Shown here in pieces: positions 43,055 through 51,549 of a DNA stretch of 64,000 nucleotides. The stretch is from Aureitalea sp. L0-47. GTDB lineage: Bacteria; Bacteroidota; Bacteroidia; Flavobacteriales; Flavobacteriaceae. Where the stretch lies: NCBI RefSeq assembly GCF_026126405.1, contig NZ_JAFMTQ010000006.1, positions 62,001 to 126,000 on the forward strand. Reading direction: 5' to 3'. The position numbers and the translations under genes were made by a program. Under the pieces are notes generated by a model. The model searched no databases. It saw nothing but the letters and a program-made list of their open reading frames with translations, and was not told where the DNA came from. How positions within the stretch are numbered: the stretch's first letter is position 1; the number at the start of each line of letters is the position of its first letter.

Positions 43055-43702
43055 ATGGATGAATTAGAAGTATTAAAAAGAGAATGGCAATCCAGGGAAC
43101 AGGAATTCCCCAAACTGTCCTCGAAGGAGATTTACCCAATGCTATTGCGCAAATCGTCCTCCTTGGTAAAATGGATCTTTTACATCAGTATAGCCGAGCT
43201 GATCCTTTGGACCTCGTTGGCTTTTGTAGCTCCCGAATCCAGTAAACAGATCAATGAAGCAATGGGGCTTAAATCCACCCTGTTGATCGTGAGTATCGTA
43301 GGTTATGTGATCACTTTTGTTTTTATTTACCTCTTTTACAAGAATTATCGCTCCATACAGGTGACAGACTCTATAAAAAACCTGATGTCCAGTATCCTCA
43401 GAACGCGAAAAACGGTACGATACTTCGTATACTACAATATTGGTGCGGCCATACTTCTCCTAACGTTTACGAATATCTATTACTACTCCAAAAAGGAGAT
43501 GTTGTATGCTACATTTTCTAAATTTAGCGAGGATTATGCGGCTATCCCGCCCGAAAGTTTTACTACCGTATTCTTTACGGCACAGATAATTGTTGGAGTA
43601 CTACTGATAGTCTTCCTTGTTATTTTCTACAGGTTGGTATATGGAATTCTTTTAAGAAGACTAAAACGAAATTACAGGGAATTGAAAAAGATCGAAGTTT
43701 AG
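43055..43702 (+). CDS. Membrane protein, likely partner of the ECF sigma factor
   Basis: 215 residues. Residues 1-35 are a charged cytoplasmic segment (MDELEVLKREWQSREQEFPKLSSKEIYPMLLRK); four hydrophobic segments follow at about 40-60, 75-98, 122-142 and 175-197. It lacks the HxxxCxxC zinc motif of classical anti-sigma factors. The sigma factor gene precedes it by 5 bp. I infer an anti-sigma or regulatory membrane partner from context, with the N-terminal segment as the likely interaction region. Its stop codon overlaps the convergent acyltransferase gene by 4 bp. Confidence 0.75.
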   Translation: MDELEVLKREWQSREQEFPKLSSKEIYPMLLRKSSSLVKWIFYISIAELILWTSLAFVAPESSKQINEAMGLKSTLLIVSIVGYVITFVFIYLFYKNYRSIQVTDSIKNLMSSILRTRKTVRYFVYYNIGAAILLLTFTNIYYYSKKEMLYATFSKFSEDYAAIPPESFTTVFFTAQIIVGVLLIVFLVIFYRLVYGILLRRLKRNYRELKKIEV

Positions 43703-44562
43703 TTTTCTTCTGAATCGGATTTCTTTTCCTTTTTCTTCTTTTTCTCTTTCTTCTTGGTCTCTTTACGCCACTGACGCTCTTTATTCTCCTCTTCACGGCG
43801 AAGCAATTCCTCTTCCGGAATTACCTTTAAGAAGGAAGGATGCTGCTCGATAGCGTACTCAAGTTTTTCCACTATGGAGTCGATAGACTCATTCTCATAG
43901 TCGATCTCAAGAGGTTTTTTGATTTCCATCGATTGAAGGATCCCCTTCTTCTTGGTTCTGAGTCCTTTTTTATCGAAAGATCTTCGGAAACCATCGATTA
44001 CGATAGGAACTACTAAAGGTTTGTTTTCTTTAATAATGAAAGCTGTTCCCCGGCGAATGGGTTTCCAGGGCTTGGTGGTACCCTGCGGAAAGGTGATCAC
44101 CCAACCATCGTTGAGCGCCCTTGAAATATTACTAACATCGCTCATCTTTACCTGCCGATTCACTTCTTTACCCCTGGAACGCCAGGTTCTGTCGATGCTC
44201 ACCGAACCAGCATAGGCCAATATCTTCGGAAGAAGTCCGGACTGCATAGTTTCCCGAGCTGCCACAAAATAAATATTCAATTTTGGATTCCAGAGGTATC
44301 CTATATTCTTGATACTGTCCGTACGCCCACTCAAACTTGCGTTGAATACGTGAAACATAGCTACCACGTCGGCAAAGTAGGTCTGGTGATTGGAGACGAA
44401 AAGTACGTTAGTATCGGGAAGTTCCTTGATGATCTCGCTCCCTTCGATCTGCAGTTGGTTAAAGCCTTTAAATCTTCGGTGTGTTAATGCACCCAAGATC
44501 CTGATCAACCATTTCTTCAGAAATAATATATGTCCGAAAGGATTCTTCTTGAAAAGCCCCAT
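43699..44562 (-). CDS. PlsC-family acyltransferase
   Basis: 287 residues. The PlsC-type active site reads NHQTYFADV (about 56-64): the His and Asp are separated by five residues instead of the usual four (HX4D). Block III is FPQGTTKPWKPIRRGTAF, the glycerol-phosphate-binding motif, and a late VVPIVIDG segment is typical. It transfers an acyl group to a lysophosphatidic acid or a related lipid at the membrane. The C terminus is a Lys-rich tail (KKKEKKKKKEKKSDSEEN) that could bind lipid headgroups. Activity is likely but the motif spacing deserves a check. Confidence 0.85.
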   Translation of the reverse strand: MGLFKKNPFGHILFLKKWLIRILGALTHRRFKGFNQLQIEGSEIIKELPDTNVLFVSNHQTYFADVVAMFHVFNASLSGRTDSIKNIGYLWNPKLNIYFVAARETMQSGLLPKILAYAGSVSIDRTWRSRGKEVNRQVKMSDVSNISRALNDGWVITFPQGTTKPWKPIRRGTAFIIKENKPLVVPIVIDGFRRSFDKKGLRTKKKGILQSMEIKKPLEIDYENESIDSIVEKLEYAIEQHPSFLKVIPEEELLRREEENKERQWRKETKKKEKKKKKEKKSDSEEN

Positions 44563-44630
44563 AGTTACGTAACTGCTTTGTAAGACTTACCGTACAGCGG
44601 CAAGCCGTGCAAATATATGAAAAACCCTAT

Positions 44631-45272
44631 TCACAAGGTCTGAATTAGTAATTGCCGGGCTTCATTCAACATCATAGCCGTAGCTCCCCAGACCACATGA
44701 TCCTGAAGTTCAAAGGCAGGGACCTCTAGATTCTCTGCATATGAGGTCGATAGGGTCTTCGTTATCCGCACCTTCTCATTCATGAATTCTGAAAGTGGCA
44801 CTTCAATTATCGCATCTACTTCACTGGCCTCAGGAACAAAATCGGGATAGCGTTTAGTGATCCCCATATAGGGTTGCACAAAGAAATTACTGGGTGGAAT
44901 ATACAACTCGGTTAGCCGCCGTATTACCGTCACGTCCTTCGAGGGAACTCCAACTTCTTCTTCCGTTTCTCTCAAAGCCGTGTGTTCGAAGTTTAGATCG
45001 CCATCTTCATACCTCCCTCCGGGAAAGCCTACCTGTGCCGAATGCACACCTTTATAAGTCTTACGAAGTATAAGTACAAAACGGGTGATTCGTTCTTCCG
45101 AAGGATAAAAAAGCATGAGTACACCGGCTCGTTTGCCTGTTTTAGCTTTGTGCGCCAATCTCTTTAATTCAAGAAGTCGCTCCAGAGGTGCCATTTCCAT
45201 ATGTGATCCTTCACCCGGAAGTGGCAAATTCTTTATTTTAGCAACTGCAGATTCAAATGCTGAAAAATCCAT
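44631..45272 (-). CDS. NUDIX hydrolase, CoA pyrophosphatase-like (NudL type)
   Basis: 213 residues. The UPF0035-type lead (HSAQVGFPGGRYEDGD) is followed by the Nudix helix ALRETEEEVGV, together about residues 79-107. The Glu normally found nine residues from the motif's first Gly is replaced by Leu, but NudL proteins often deviate there, and the REUxEExGU core is intact. Such enzymes cleave coenzyme A or its derivatives at the pyrophosphate. The start codon is only 2 bp from the start codon of the divergent cyclophilin gene, so both promoters must lie in coding sequence. Confidence 0.88.
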   Translation of the reverse strand: MDFSAFESAVAKIKNLPLPGEGSHMEMAPLERLLELKRLAHKAKTGKRAGVLMLFYPSEERITRFVLILRKTYKGVHSAQVGFPGGRYEDGDLNFEHTALRETEEEVGVPSKDVTVIRRLTELYIPPSNFFVQPYMGITKRYPDFVPEASEVDAIIEVPLSEFMNEKVRITKTLSTSYAENLEVPAFELQDHVVWGATAMMLNEARQLLIQTL

Positions 45273-45274
45273 TT

Positions 45275-46015
45275 ATGAAAAACTACTGGCGAATTTACGT
45301 TCTACTCTTCTTTCTGATTTTGGCCTGTGAAGATAACAAAAAGACAGCGCCCGATAAAACGAATACTACTAACAAAACCATACAGCTTAAAGACAGCATA
45401 CCCGAAGTGCAACCGGAGATCATAGTAAGGGATAAAGAAGGTATAGCCGATCCAAGCTACGAGAAGATCACCAACAAAAATGTAGTTGAATTCCTTACAG
45501 AGTACGGAAAAGAAAACCCGGAAACCAGGGTTCGTGTTACCACGGCTCATGGTGATATTGAAATTGAGCTATACGAAGATACCCCGCTGCACAGGGCTAA
45601 TTTTATCTACCTGGTGAAGCAGAAATATTTCTTCGGAACCTTCTTCCACCGGGTGGTTCCTAATTTTATCATCCAGGCGGGGAATAGTGATAACCGTGGC
45701 ACTACAAAAAAGCGAGCCCAGATTGGAAAAGATTACCTGCTTCCCGCAGAGCTCGATAATGGCCGAATCCATCAATACGGAACAATCTCAGGCGCCAAGG
45801 AATATCGTGAAAACCCCGACAAGAGGACAGCTCCTTTCGAGTTCTTTATTTTTCTAGGCCCCAAAGCGGCTACAGGACACCTGAATGGTAACTACACCAT
45901 CTTCGGAAGAGTTACCAAGGGGATGGACGTGGTTGAGAAGATCGCTAATCTGCCTAAAGATGAAGGCGACTGGCCTCTGGAGAATATTTACATAGATGCT
46001 GAGATCATCCAATAG
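45275..46015 (+). CDS. Cyclophilin-type peptidyl-prolyl isomerase lipoprotein
   Basis: About 246 residues. Starting at ATG 45275 gives a lipoprotein signal (MKNYWRIYVLLFFLILACED, lipidated Cys18); the alternative ATG at 45257 would overlap the divergent Nudix gene and gives a less typical signal. The cyclophilin domain occupies about 88-246: TTAHGDIEIELYEDTPLHRANFIYLVKQKYFFGTFFHRVVPNFIIQAG and FEFFIFLGPKAATGHLNGNYTIFGRVTKGMDVVEKIA. It catalyses proline isomerisation during folding of exported proteins. A TATTTTAG box (45233-45240) inside the Nudix gene could be its -7 element. Confidence 0.9.
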   Translation: MKNYWRIYVLLFFLILACEDNKKTAPDKTNTTNKTIQLKDSIPEVQPEIIVRDKEGIADPSYEKITNKNVVEFLTEYGKENPETRVRVTTAHGDIEIELYEDTPLHRANFIYLVKQKYFFGTFFHRVVPNFIIQAGNSDNRGTTKKRAQIGKDYLLPAELDNGRIHQYGTISGAKEYRENPDKRTAPFEFFIFLGPKAATGHLNGNYTIFGRVTKGMDVVEKIANLPKDEGDWPLENIYIDAEIIQ

Positions 46016-46027
46016 TAAGGATATCCA

Positions 46028-46741
46028 TTATTGCTGAGTATAATAGTTGTAATCCTGAATCACTTTGTTAACGAAGGCCATGGGAGTACCTTCGTATTGT
46101 ATCTCCATAACGCCTGAGACCTTTGAAGCCAGCTTCAGTATGATATTATGATTACCGCCGTATTTTGCCTCGTTATAAACAGATTTAATAGTTTGCATCT
46201 CGTTGTCTGAGAAAACAGTTACCTGTGGATACATGGGTTCGTAATCTTCCGGAATGTCCTCAAGGATAGTCTGTGAAAGAAAAATGGCTGGTTTTTCGGT
46301 GATCACGGTAGTTTGTGCCGCTATATCTCCCAGTCGCTGCCCTTTTCCATTAAAAAGTATTACAACCAGAGCTACCGCACCGCTGGCAATGCTAATATCC
46401 ACCAGTCGGAGCAACCATCTAAGCAAATAATTTGAAAAGGCGGGTTTAGATCCGTCAATTTTTACTACGCGAAGTTTCATGACGTGTTTTCCAGGACTTT
46501 GACCGTTCCAAAACGCCTCGAATAATAAATGATATAGGAGAATGGGAAGCCCCACTGTCATAATCACGACAAACATATAATCATCGTCCATCTCCAGCCA
46601 GGAGAACAGGATGATCATAAGAAACAAATATATACCCATAATAATGCTATCCACCAGGTAGGCAAGAATACGATCTCCTACCCCCGCTACATTTTGCGCG
46701 ATGTTCACATTTTGGGCGGTTTCTATTTGAAAATTATCCAT
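46028..46741 (-). CDS. RDD family membrane protein
   Basis: 237 residues. The RDD domain (about 18-150) contains GVGDRILAYLVDSIIMG at the start (with the Arg-Asp pattern), FWNGQSPGKHVMKLRVVKIDG and a membrane core with three or four helices. The C-terminal third is soluble (DYEPMYPQVTVFSDNEMQTIKSVYNEAKYGGNHN...). It diverges from the SpoIIM-type gene with 37 bp between start codons, which is the usual arrangement in a RDD-SpoIIM-DUF4129-MoxR-DUF58 cluster. Role: unknown membrane protein of that system. Confidence 0.88.
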   Translation of the reverse strand: MDNFQIETAQNVNIAQNVAGVGDRILAYLVDSIIMGIYLFLMIILFSWLEMDDDYMFVVIMTVGLPILLYHLLFEAFWNGQSPGKHVMKLRVVKIDGSKPAFSNYLLRWLLRLVDISIASGAVALVVILFNGKGQRLGDIAAQTTVITEKPAIFLSQTILEDIPEDYEPMYPQVTVFSDNEMQTIKSVYNEAKYGGNHNIILKLASKVSGVMEIQYEGTPMAFVNKVIQDYNYYTQQ

Positions 46742-46778
46742 TAAAACTGTTTCTTTGAAAATAAACTACGAAGGTACG

Positions 46779-47750
46779 ATGCGTGAAGCGGCATTTGCAA
46801 AGCAAAATAAGGATAAATGGCTAAAATTTGAAAATGTTCTTCGGAATAATGTGCAGGTCTCTCCGGACGAGCTAAGTGCGCTTTACATTGAAATCACAGA
46901 CCATCTGAGTTACGCTCAAACCTTCTATCCAAACAGCAACACCCTACGCTACCTCAATGGGCTCTCCGTACTTGCCCATCAGAAGATCTATAAAACCAAA
47001 CGGGAGTCGAGATCCAGGTTTATCACTTTTTACACAGAGGAATTCCCGCTTTTCTTTGCTCAATACCAGAAACAACTACTGATCTCCTTTCTAACTTTTG
47101 CTCTGTTTTCAATAATTGGTGCTTACTCGTCAGCAACCGACGGGGATTTCGTCCGTCTCATACTCGGTGATGGCTACGTTAACATGACGCTGGATAATAT
47201 CGATAGTGGTGACCCCATGGCGGTCTACAAAGAAATGGGAGAAATGAATATGTTCCTTGGGATTACTATTAATAATGTAAGAGTTGCACTGATCGCTTTT
47301 CTGTTTGGTATCTTCTTTTCACTAGGTACACTTTACATTCTCATGCGAAACGCTATCATGCTGGGATCCTTTCAGTATTTCTTTTACGACCAGGGAATGT
47401 TATGGGAAAGTGCCAGGACCATTTGGATACACGGTACCATTGAGATCTCTGTGATCATCGTTGCGGGGGCTGCCGGACTGGTTTTCGGTAACGGAATCCT
47501 GTTTCCGGGGACCTATAGCAGGCTGCAGTCGTTTGTGAGAGGCGCAAAGGCAGGATTAAAGATCGTTATCAGCACGGTTCCTTTCTTTATTATTGCCGGC
47601 TTCCTTGAAGGCTTTGTCACCCGACATACGGAAATGCCGGATTGGCTCGCCATCCTTATCATCCTGGGATCACTGAACCTGATTGTATTTTACTACGTCA
47701 TTTACCCCATAAAACTAAAACGAAGACATGAACGAATTCATTCAGTTTAA
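46779..47750 (+). CDS. Stage II sporulation protein M family membrane protein
   Basis: About 323 residues from ATG 46779 (MREAAFAKQNKDKWLKFE), the usual family start; an in-frame TTG at 46755 is the alternative. The N-terminal region (about 1-85) is soluble and helical; the rest has about five membrane helices with the SpoIIM motif NNVRVALIAFLFGIFFSLGTLYILMRNAIMLG. Spore formation is not implied: this family occurs in many non-sporulating Bacteroidota in this same gene cluster. The following gene overlaps it by 23 bp. Confidence 0.88.
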   Translation: MREAAFAKQNKDKWLKFENVLRNNVQVSPDELSALYIEITDHLSYAQTFYPNSNTLRYLNGLSVLAHQKIYKTKRESRSRFITFYTEEFPLFFAQYQKQLLISFLTFALFSIIGAYSSATDGDFVRLILGDGYVNMTLDNIDSGDPMAVYKEMGEMNMFLGITINNVRVALIAFLFGIFFSLGTLYILMRNAIMLGSFQYFFYDQGMLWESARTIWIHGTIEISVIIVAGAAGLVFGNGILFPGTYSRLQSFVRGAKAGLKIVISTVPFFIIAGFLEGFVTRHTEMPDWLAILIILGSLNLIVFYYVIYPIKLKRRHERIHSV

Positions 47751-48594
47751 AAAAAGCAGGGATCTTGGAAAGATCATAACGGATATCTTTAAGTTCCTGA
47801 GATACAACTACAAGGTGCTATTCGGGCTCATCTTCAGGATCGCGGGACCCGCACTCATTATCCTTGTACTTGCCTATGTCTTTTACCTCGAATCCACTAT
47901 GGGGGCCTTCGATCCATATTCAACGAGTAATAATTTTGAGGATGGTTTATTTGGGCTCTTCATTTCCCTCGTCGTTCTACTTCTTGCCGGGGGTCTTTAT
48001 TTCGCCCTGCTCTACGGAACGGTGCTTTGCGCCATCAAATCTTACGTTAACAATAATGGGCTGATCGATAAAAAAGAAGTGGCACAGGGGGTACGTACTA
48101 ATTTTTGGGGCTTAGTTGGCTTGAGTCTGTTAAACGGACTCATGGTGGGCGCCGGATTTCTGGTTTGTATTTTACCGGGTGTTTACCTTGGCGTGGTCAT
48201 AATTACGACCTATATGATCTTAGTATTTGAAAAGCGCAGTGTTTCAGATGCCATTAGTTATAGCTTCGACCTCATCAAAGGATACTGGTGGACCACATTC
48301 GCCACCTTGATAGTGATCTATGTTATTTACTATATCGTATCCATGATCTTTCAGGTACCTCAATATATCTATTTCTTCACCAAGGAATTTACAATGAATG
48401 AGACCTATACAGGCGGTGTGGAAGCTTTCGACTGGATCGACATGACCTTGAGTTCCATCGGTCTTGTTGCACAATACCTGCTTCAAACCTTTATGGTGAT
48501 CGCTTCGGCCTTTATTTATTTCGATCTGAACGAAAAGAAGAATTTCACAGGAACCATTGAAACCATCGATTCCCTGGGTAAGCGAGAAGAATAA
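47728..48594 (+). CDS. Multi-pass membrane protein of the MoxR/DUF58 cluster
   Basis: 288 residues with about six hydrophobic segments (about 33-52, 72-105, 128-160, 185-210, 245-268). Motifs are limited to a Gly/Pro-rich segment (LPGVYLGVVIITTYMILVFEKRSVSDAISYSFDLIKGYWW), which resembles the core of glycerophosphoryl-diester-phosphodiesterase-type or DUF975-like membrane domains found in such clusters. No catalytic motif is seen. It overlaps the SpoIIM-type gene by 23 bp and precedes the DUF4129 gene by 1 bp, so it belongs to the same unit. Confidence 0.8.
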   Translation: MNEFIQFKKSRDLGKIITDIFKFLRYNYKVLFGLIFRIAGPALIILVLAYVFYLESTMGAFDPYSTSNNFEDGLFGLFISLVVLLLAGGLYFALLYGTVLCAIKSYVNNNGLIDKKEVAQGVRTNFWGLVGLSLLNGLMVGAGFLVCILPGVYLGVVIITTYMILVFEKRSVSDAISYSFDLIKGYWWTTFATLIVIYVIYYIVSMIFQVPQYIYFFTKEFTMNETYTGGVEAFDWIDMTLSSIGLVAQYLLQTFMVIASAFIYFDLNEKKNFTGTIETIDSLGKREE

Positions 48595-48595
48595 A

Positions 48596-49354
48596 ATGCG
48601 AATACTACTGTTCATTTCCATATTCCTGTTTTTTTCTCCTGAAAGCGTATCGCAGGATTCGCTGCAGGAGACGATCAAGCCGGTGGTAGTATACGACTCC
48701 GAAGAGGATGTGGAACCAATGGAATTGGACGAAGGAATCATTGATGAATTCAAAGTAGACGACGATTTTGACTATACGGAACTGGAAGCTTCGGAATCCT
48801 GGTTCGAGCAATTTATAAGATGGCTGGGTGAACTCTGGGATAGTTTCTGGAGGTGGCTACTGGGGGACTACGAAGCCGTTGGAATCCTGGCTTTTCTTAT
48901 AAAAATTCTACCCTACATCATTATTGCGGGAATTGTATTTTTCGTTATCTGGTTGTTCTACAAACTGAATCCGGGAGCACGACTGCTCAAGTCTAAAGAA
49001 GCGCCCGAAGTATTCTACACCGAGGAGGAAGAGATCATCAAATCCAGGAATATCAGCGATCTCATTCAGAAGGCGCTGGAAGCTAAGAATTATCGTTTGG
49101 CGATACGATACTATTATTTATTGGTTCTGAAGAAACTCAGCAAGGCGGAGATCATTCACTACGAATTCGATAAGACGAACAGGGAATACGTTTCCGAGAT
49201 AGATTCCGAAGAGATCAGTAAGCGTTTCAGTAATGTTACCAATATCTATGATTATATCTGGTACGGGAATTTCGATGTTTCGGAATCCGATTTTAGTATA
49301 GCTCAGCATTCGTTCAACACCTTAGTTAACCAAATACCCCAAGACGATGAGTAA
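48596..49354 (+). CDS. DUF4129 domain protein
   Basis: About 252 residues from ATG 48596; the longer frame from TTG 48557 overlaps the preceding gene. Signal peptide (about 1-19). One membrane helix near residues 100-123 (IKILPYIIIAGIVFFVIWLFY) separates an acidic periplasmic N-terminal part from a cytoplasmic C-terminal DUF4129 domain (ALEAKNYRLAIRYYYLLVLKKL and a typical DYIWYGNFDVSE end). DUF4129 proteins accompany MoxR-DUF58 systems. It overlaps the next gene by 8 bp. Confidence 0.85.
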   Translation: MRILLFISIFLFFSPESVSQDSLQETIKPVVVYDSEEDVEPMELDEGIIDEFKVDDDFDYTELEASESWFEQFIRWLGELWDSFWRWLLGDYEAVGILAFLIKILPYIIIAGIVFFVIWLFYKLNPGARLLKSKEAPEVFYTEEEEIIKSRNISDLIQKALEAKNYRLAIRYYYLLVLKKLSKAEIIHYEFDKTNREYVSEIDSEEISKRFSNVTNIYDYIWYGNFDVSESDFSIAQHSFNTLVNQIPQDDE

Positions 49355-50564
49355 GTTCCAAAAATTAATATTTCTGGGACTGATAATCGTTGTAGCGTCC
49401 CTGGTGTACATAGAAGCTTCCAAACCGGAACCTGTGAATTGGTTCCCCAGTTATACCACTTCCGATAAAATACCCCTGGGAACCTATGTGCTGGATGAAC
49501 TACTCTCGGAAAAATTGGAAGACAACTACAGGAAAGTGAACATTCCACCTTACGAAAAAATGAGGGATCCCGAGTTTAAGGGTAATTATTTCTTTGTGAA
49601 TAATTCCGTCGATTTCGACCCCACCGAAGTGGAAAAGATTCTGGATTGGGTAAGCGAAGGGAATAATTTGTTTGTTTCGGCCAATTATCACAGTTATTCT
49701 TTGATGGATACACTGAAACTTGAAATGCGAAACGATTGGGCAGCCGGTAATCTTGGTTCGGAACCATTGCTAGACCTCAGCAACCCTTATCTAAAGAAGA
49801 AAAAACCTTACCACATTAAGCACGATTTCGACGTACGCTATTTTGAAAAGATCGATACCCTTAACCAGGTGGTCCTGGGAGAAGGCCAGCTTTACCTGGA
49901 CACACTGGCCATGACCGATCCCAAGGTGAATTTCATCAAGGCGCCGGTGGGAGACGGATCGATATTCCTTCATGCTCAGCCTGAGATCTTCTCGAATTAT
50001 TTCCTGCTTACGGATGACTATGCAGCGCATACCGAACAAGTGCTATCTTATGTAAACAACGACCTTCCGTTCTATTACGATAATTATTACAAAACCGGCA
50101 AAGCCGTAAATCTTTCACCGCTGTATATCCTATTGAATAACAAATACCTGAAATGGGCGTATTACTTTGTGTTGATCGGGCTGTTCTTATACGTGATCTT
50201 TGAAGGCAAACGCAAACAGCGCAAGATTCCAATCATCAAACCCCTTCGTAATCAAACCTATGAATACACCAGGACTATTGCAGGGATGTACCTGGATAAG
50301 AAAGAATATCACAACGTCGCTCGCAAACAGATCTCCCTGTTTATGGATTACGTAAGAACCCAATATCGCGTCCCAACCAATATCATCAACAGCAGGTTCT
50401 TCGAATCGTTAGCGGCCAGAAGTGGAAATACTTTCGACGATACTCGAGAGTTGTTCGTATATCTGGAAAAGATGGAACACAAACCTGAGATATCAAAACA
50501 AGAATTAAAAGAATTACATTTTAAAATAGAATCATTTAAACAGCAGATAGATGGAAAATCCTGA
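49347..50564 (+). CDS. DUF4350 domain protein
   Basis: 405 residues. N-terminal hydrophobic signal/anchor (about 5-22), an extracytoplasmic DUF4350-like domain (about 40-240; includes EPVNWFPSYTTSDKIPLGTYVLDELL and the segment with EVEKILDWVSEGNNLFVSANYHSY), then a membrane helix near 270-288 and a soluble C-terminal tail. This domain plan suits a membrane-anchored substrate-sensing component. It overlaps DUF4129 upstream (8 bp) and MoxR downstream (14 bp), so all are coupled. Confidence 0.85.
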   Translation: MSKFQKLIFLGLIIVVASLVYIEASKPEPVNWFPSYTTSDKIPLGTYVLDELLSEKLEDNYRKVNIPPYEKMRDPEFKGNYFFVNNSVDFDPTEVEKILDWVSEGNNLFVSANYHSYSLMDTLKLEMRNDWAAGNLGSEPLLDLSNPYLKKKKPYHIKHDFDVRYFEKIDTLNQVVLGEGQLYLDTLAMTDPKVNFIKAPVGDGSIFLHAQPEIFSNYFLLTDDYAAHTEQVLSYVNNDLPFYYDNYYKTGKAVNLSPLYILLNNKYLKWAYYFVLIGLFLYVIFEGKRKQRKIPIIKPLRNQTYEYTRTIAGMYLDKKEYHNVARKQISLFMDYVRTQYRVPTNIINSRFFESLAARSGNTFDDTRELFVYLEKMEHKPEISKQELKELHFKIESFKQQIDGKS

Positions 50565-51549
50565 AGAAAAAAATGAAGAGCTTCAATTCAGCAACCGAAT
50601 TCCTCTGGATGAGTTAAGGAATACCGTTGCGGAAATAAAGGGCCAGCTCAACAAAGTGATAATCGGTCAGCAGGACTTTATTGAACTACTTATCGTGAGT
50701 TTACTGGCCAATGGCCACGTCCTGATCGAAGGAGTACCGGGAATCGCCAAAACGATCACAGCCAAGTTATTCGCCAAAACCCTGAAAACAGATTTCAGTA
50801 GGATCCAATTCACTCCCGACCTTATGCCAAGCGATGTACTGGGTACTTCGGTGTTGAACATGAAAGAATCTGAATTCGAATTTAAGAAAGGACCTATCTT
50901 CTCCAATATTGTACTCATCGACGAGATTAACCGGGCGCCGGCAAAGACTCAGGCGGCCTTATTCGAGGTAATGGAGGAGCGACAGATCACTATGGATGGG
51001 ATCAAGTACGATATGGAATATCCTTTCATGGTGTTAGCTACCCAAAACCCCGTGGAACAGGAAGGGACTTACCCCCTACCTGAAGCACAGCTGGACAGGT
51101 TCCTATTTAAAATTCGTGTAGGATACCCGAGTCTGGAAAACGAGGTCAATATACTGAAATCACATCACGATCGAAAACTCACTGCCCCTGAAACTCTTAT
51201 ATCCGGTGTTCTTACACCTGAAAAACTTAGGAACTTCCGGGAACTGGTTCAAAGTGTATTGATCGAAGAAAAGATCTTCTCATACATTGCGCAGATCGTA
51301 GATAAATCGAGGAATCACCCACACCTCTACCTGGGTGGATCCCCACGGGCCTCCATTGCCATCATGAATGCATCTAAAGCTTTTGCTGCCATGAGTGGAA
51401 GGGATTTCGTTACTCCGGATGATGTAAAGCGGGCTCTTGCACCAGTACTTAGACACAGAATCATTCTATCTCCAGAAAGAGAAATGGAAGGGATGGCACC
51501 TGAGACAGTTATAGACATGATCTCTCAATCCATTGAAATACCCAGATAG
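50551..51549 (+). CDS. MoxR family AAA ATPase
   Basis: 332 residues. Walker A GVPGIAKT at 61-68, Walker B VLIDEINRAP with Asp124-Glu125, sensor-type VLATQNPVEQEGTYPLPEAQLDRFLF and sensor-2 region PRASIAIMNASKAFAA. It is the ATPase motor of the cluster and probably acts on the DUF58 or VWA-type partner as an insertion or activation chaperone. The stop codon overlaps the DUF58 GTG start by one base (TAGTG), and its start overlaps the DUF4350 gene. Note that a second, distinct MoxR-like ATPase lies at 9322-10785. Confidence 0.94.
   Translation: MENPEEKNEELQFSNRIPLDELRNTVAEIKGQLNKVIIGQQDFIELLIVSLLANGHVLIEGVPGIAKTITAKLFAKTLKTDFSRIQFTPDLMPSDVLGTSVLNMKESEFEFKKGPIFSNIVLIDEINRAPAKTQAALFEVMEERQITMDGIKYDMEYPFMVLATQNPVEQEGTYPLPEAQLDRFLFKIRVGYPSLENEVNILKSHHDRKLTAPETLISGVLTPEKLRNFRELVQSVLIEEKIFSYIAQIVDKSRNHPHLYLGGSPRASIAIMNASKAFAAMSGRDFVTPDDVKRALAPVLRHRIILSPEREMEGMAPETVIDMISQSIEIPR

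Noticed and set aside
46755-46778. TTG start for the SpoIIM-type gene
   Set aside because: The ATG at 46779 gives the family-typical MREAAF start; the TTG was kept only as an alternative.
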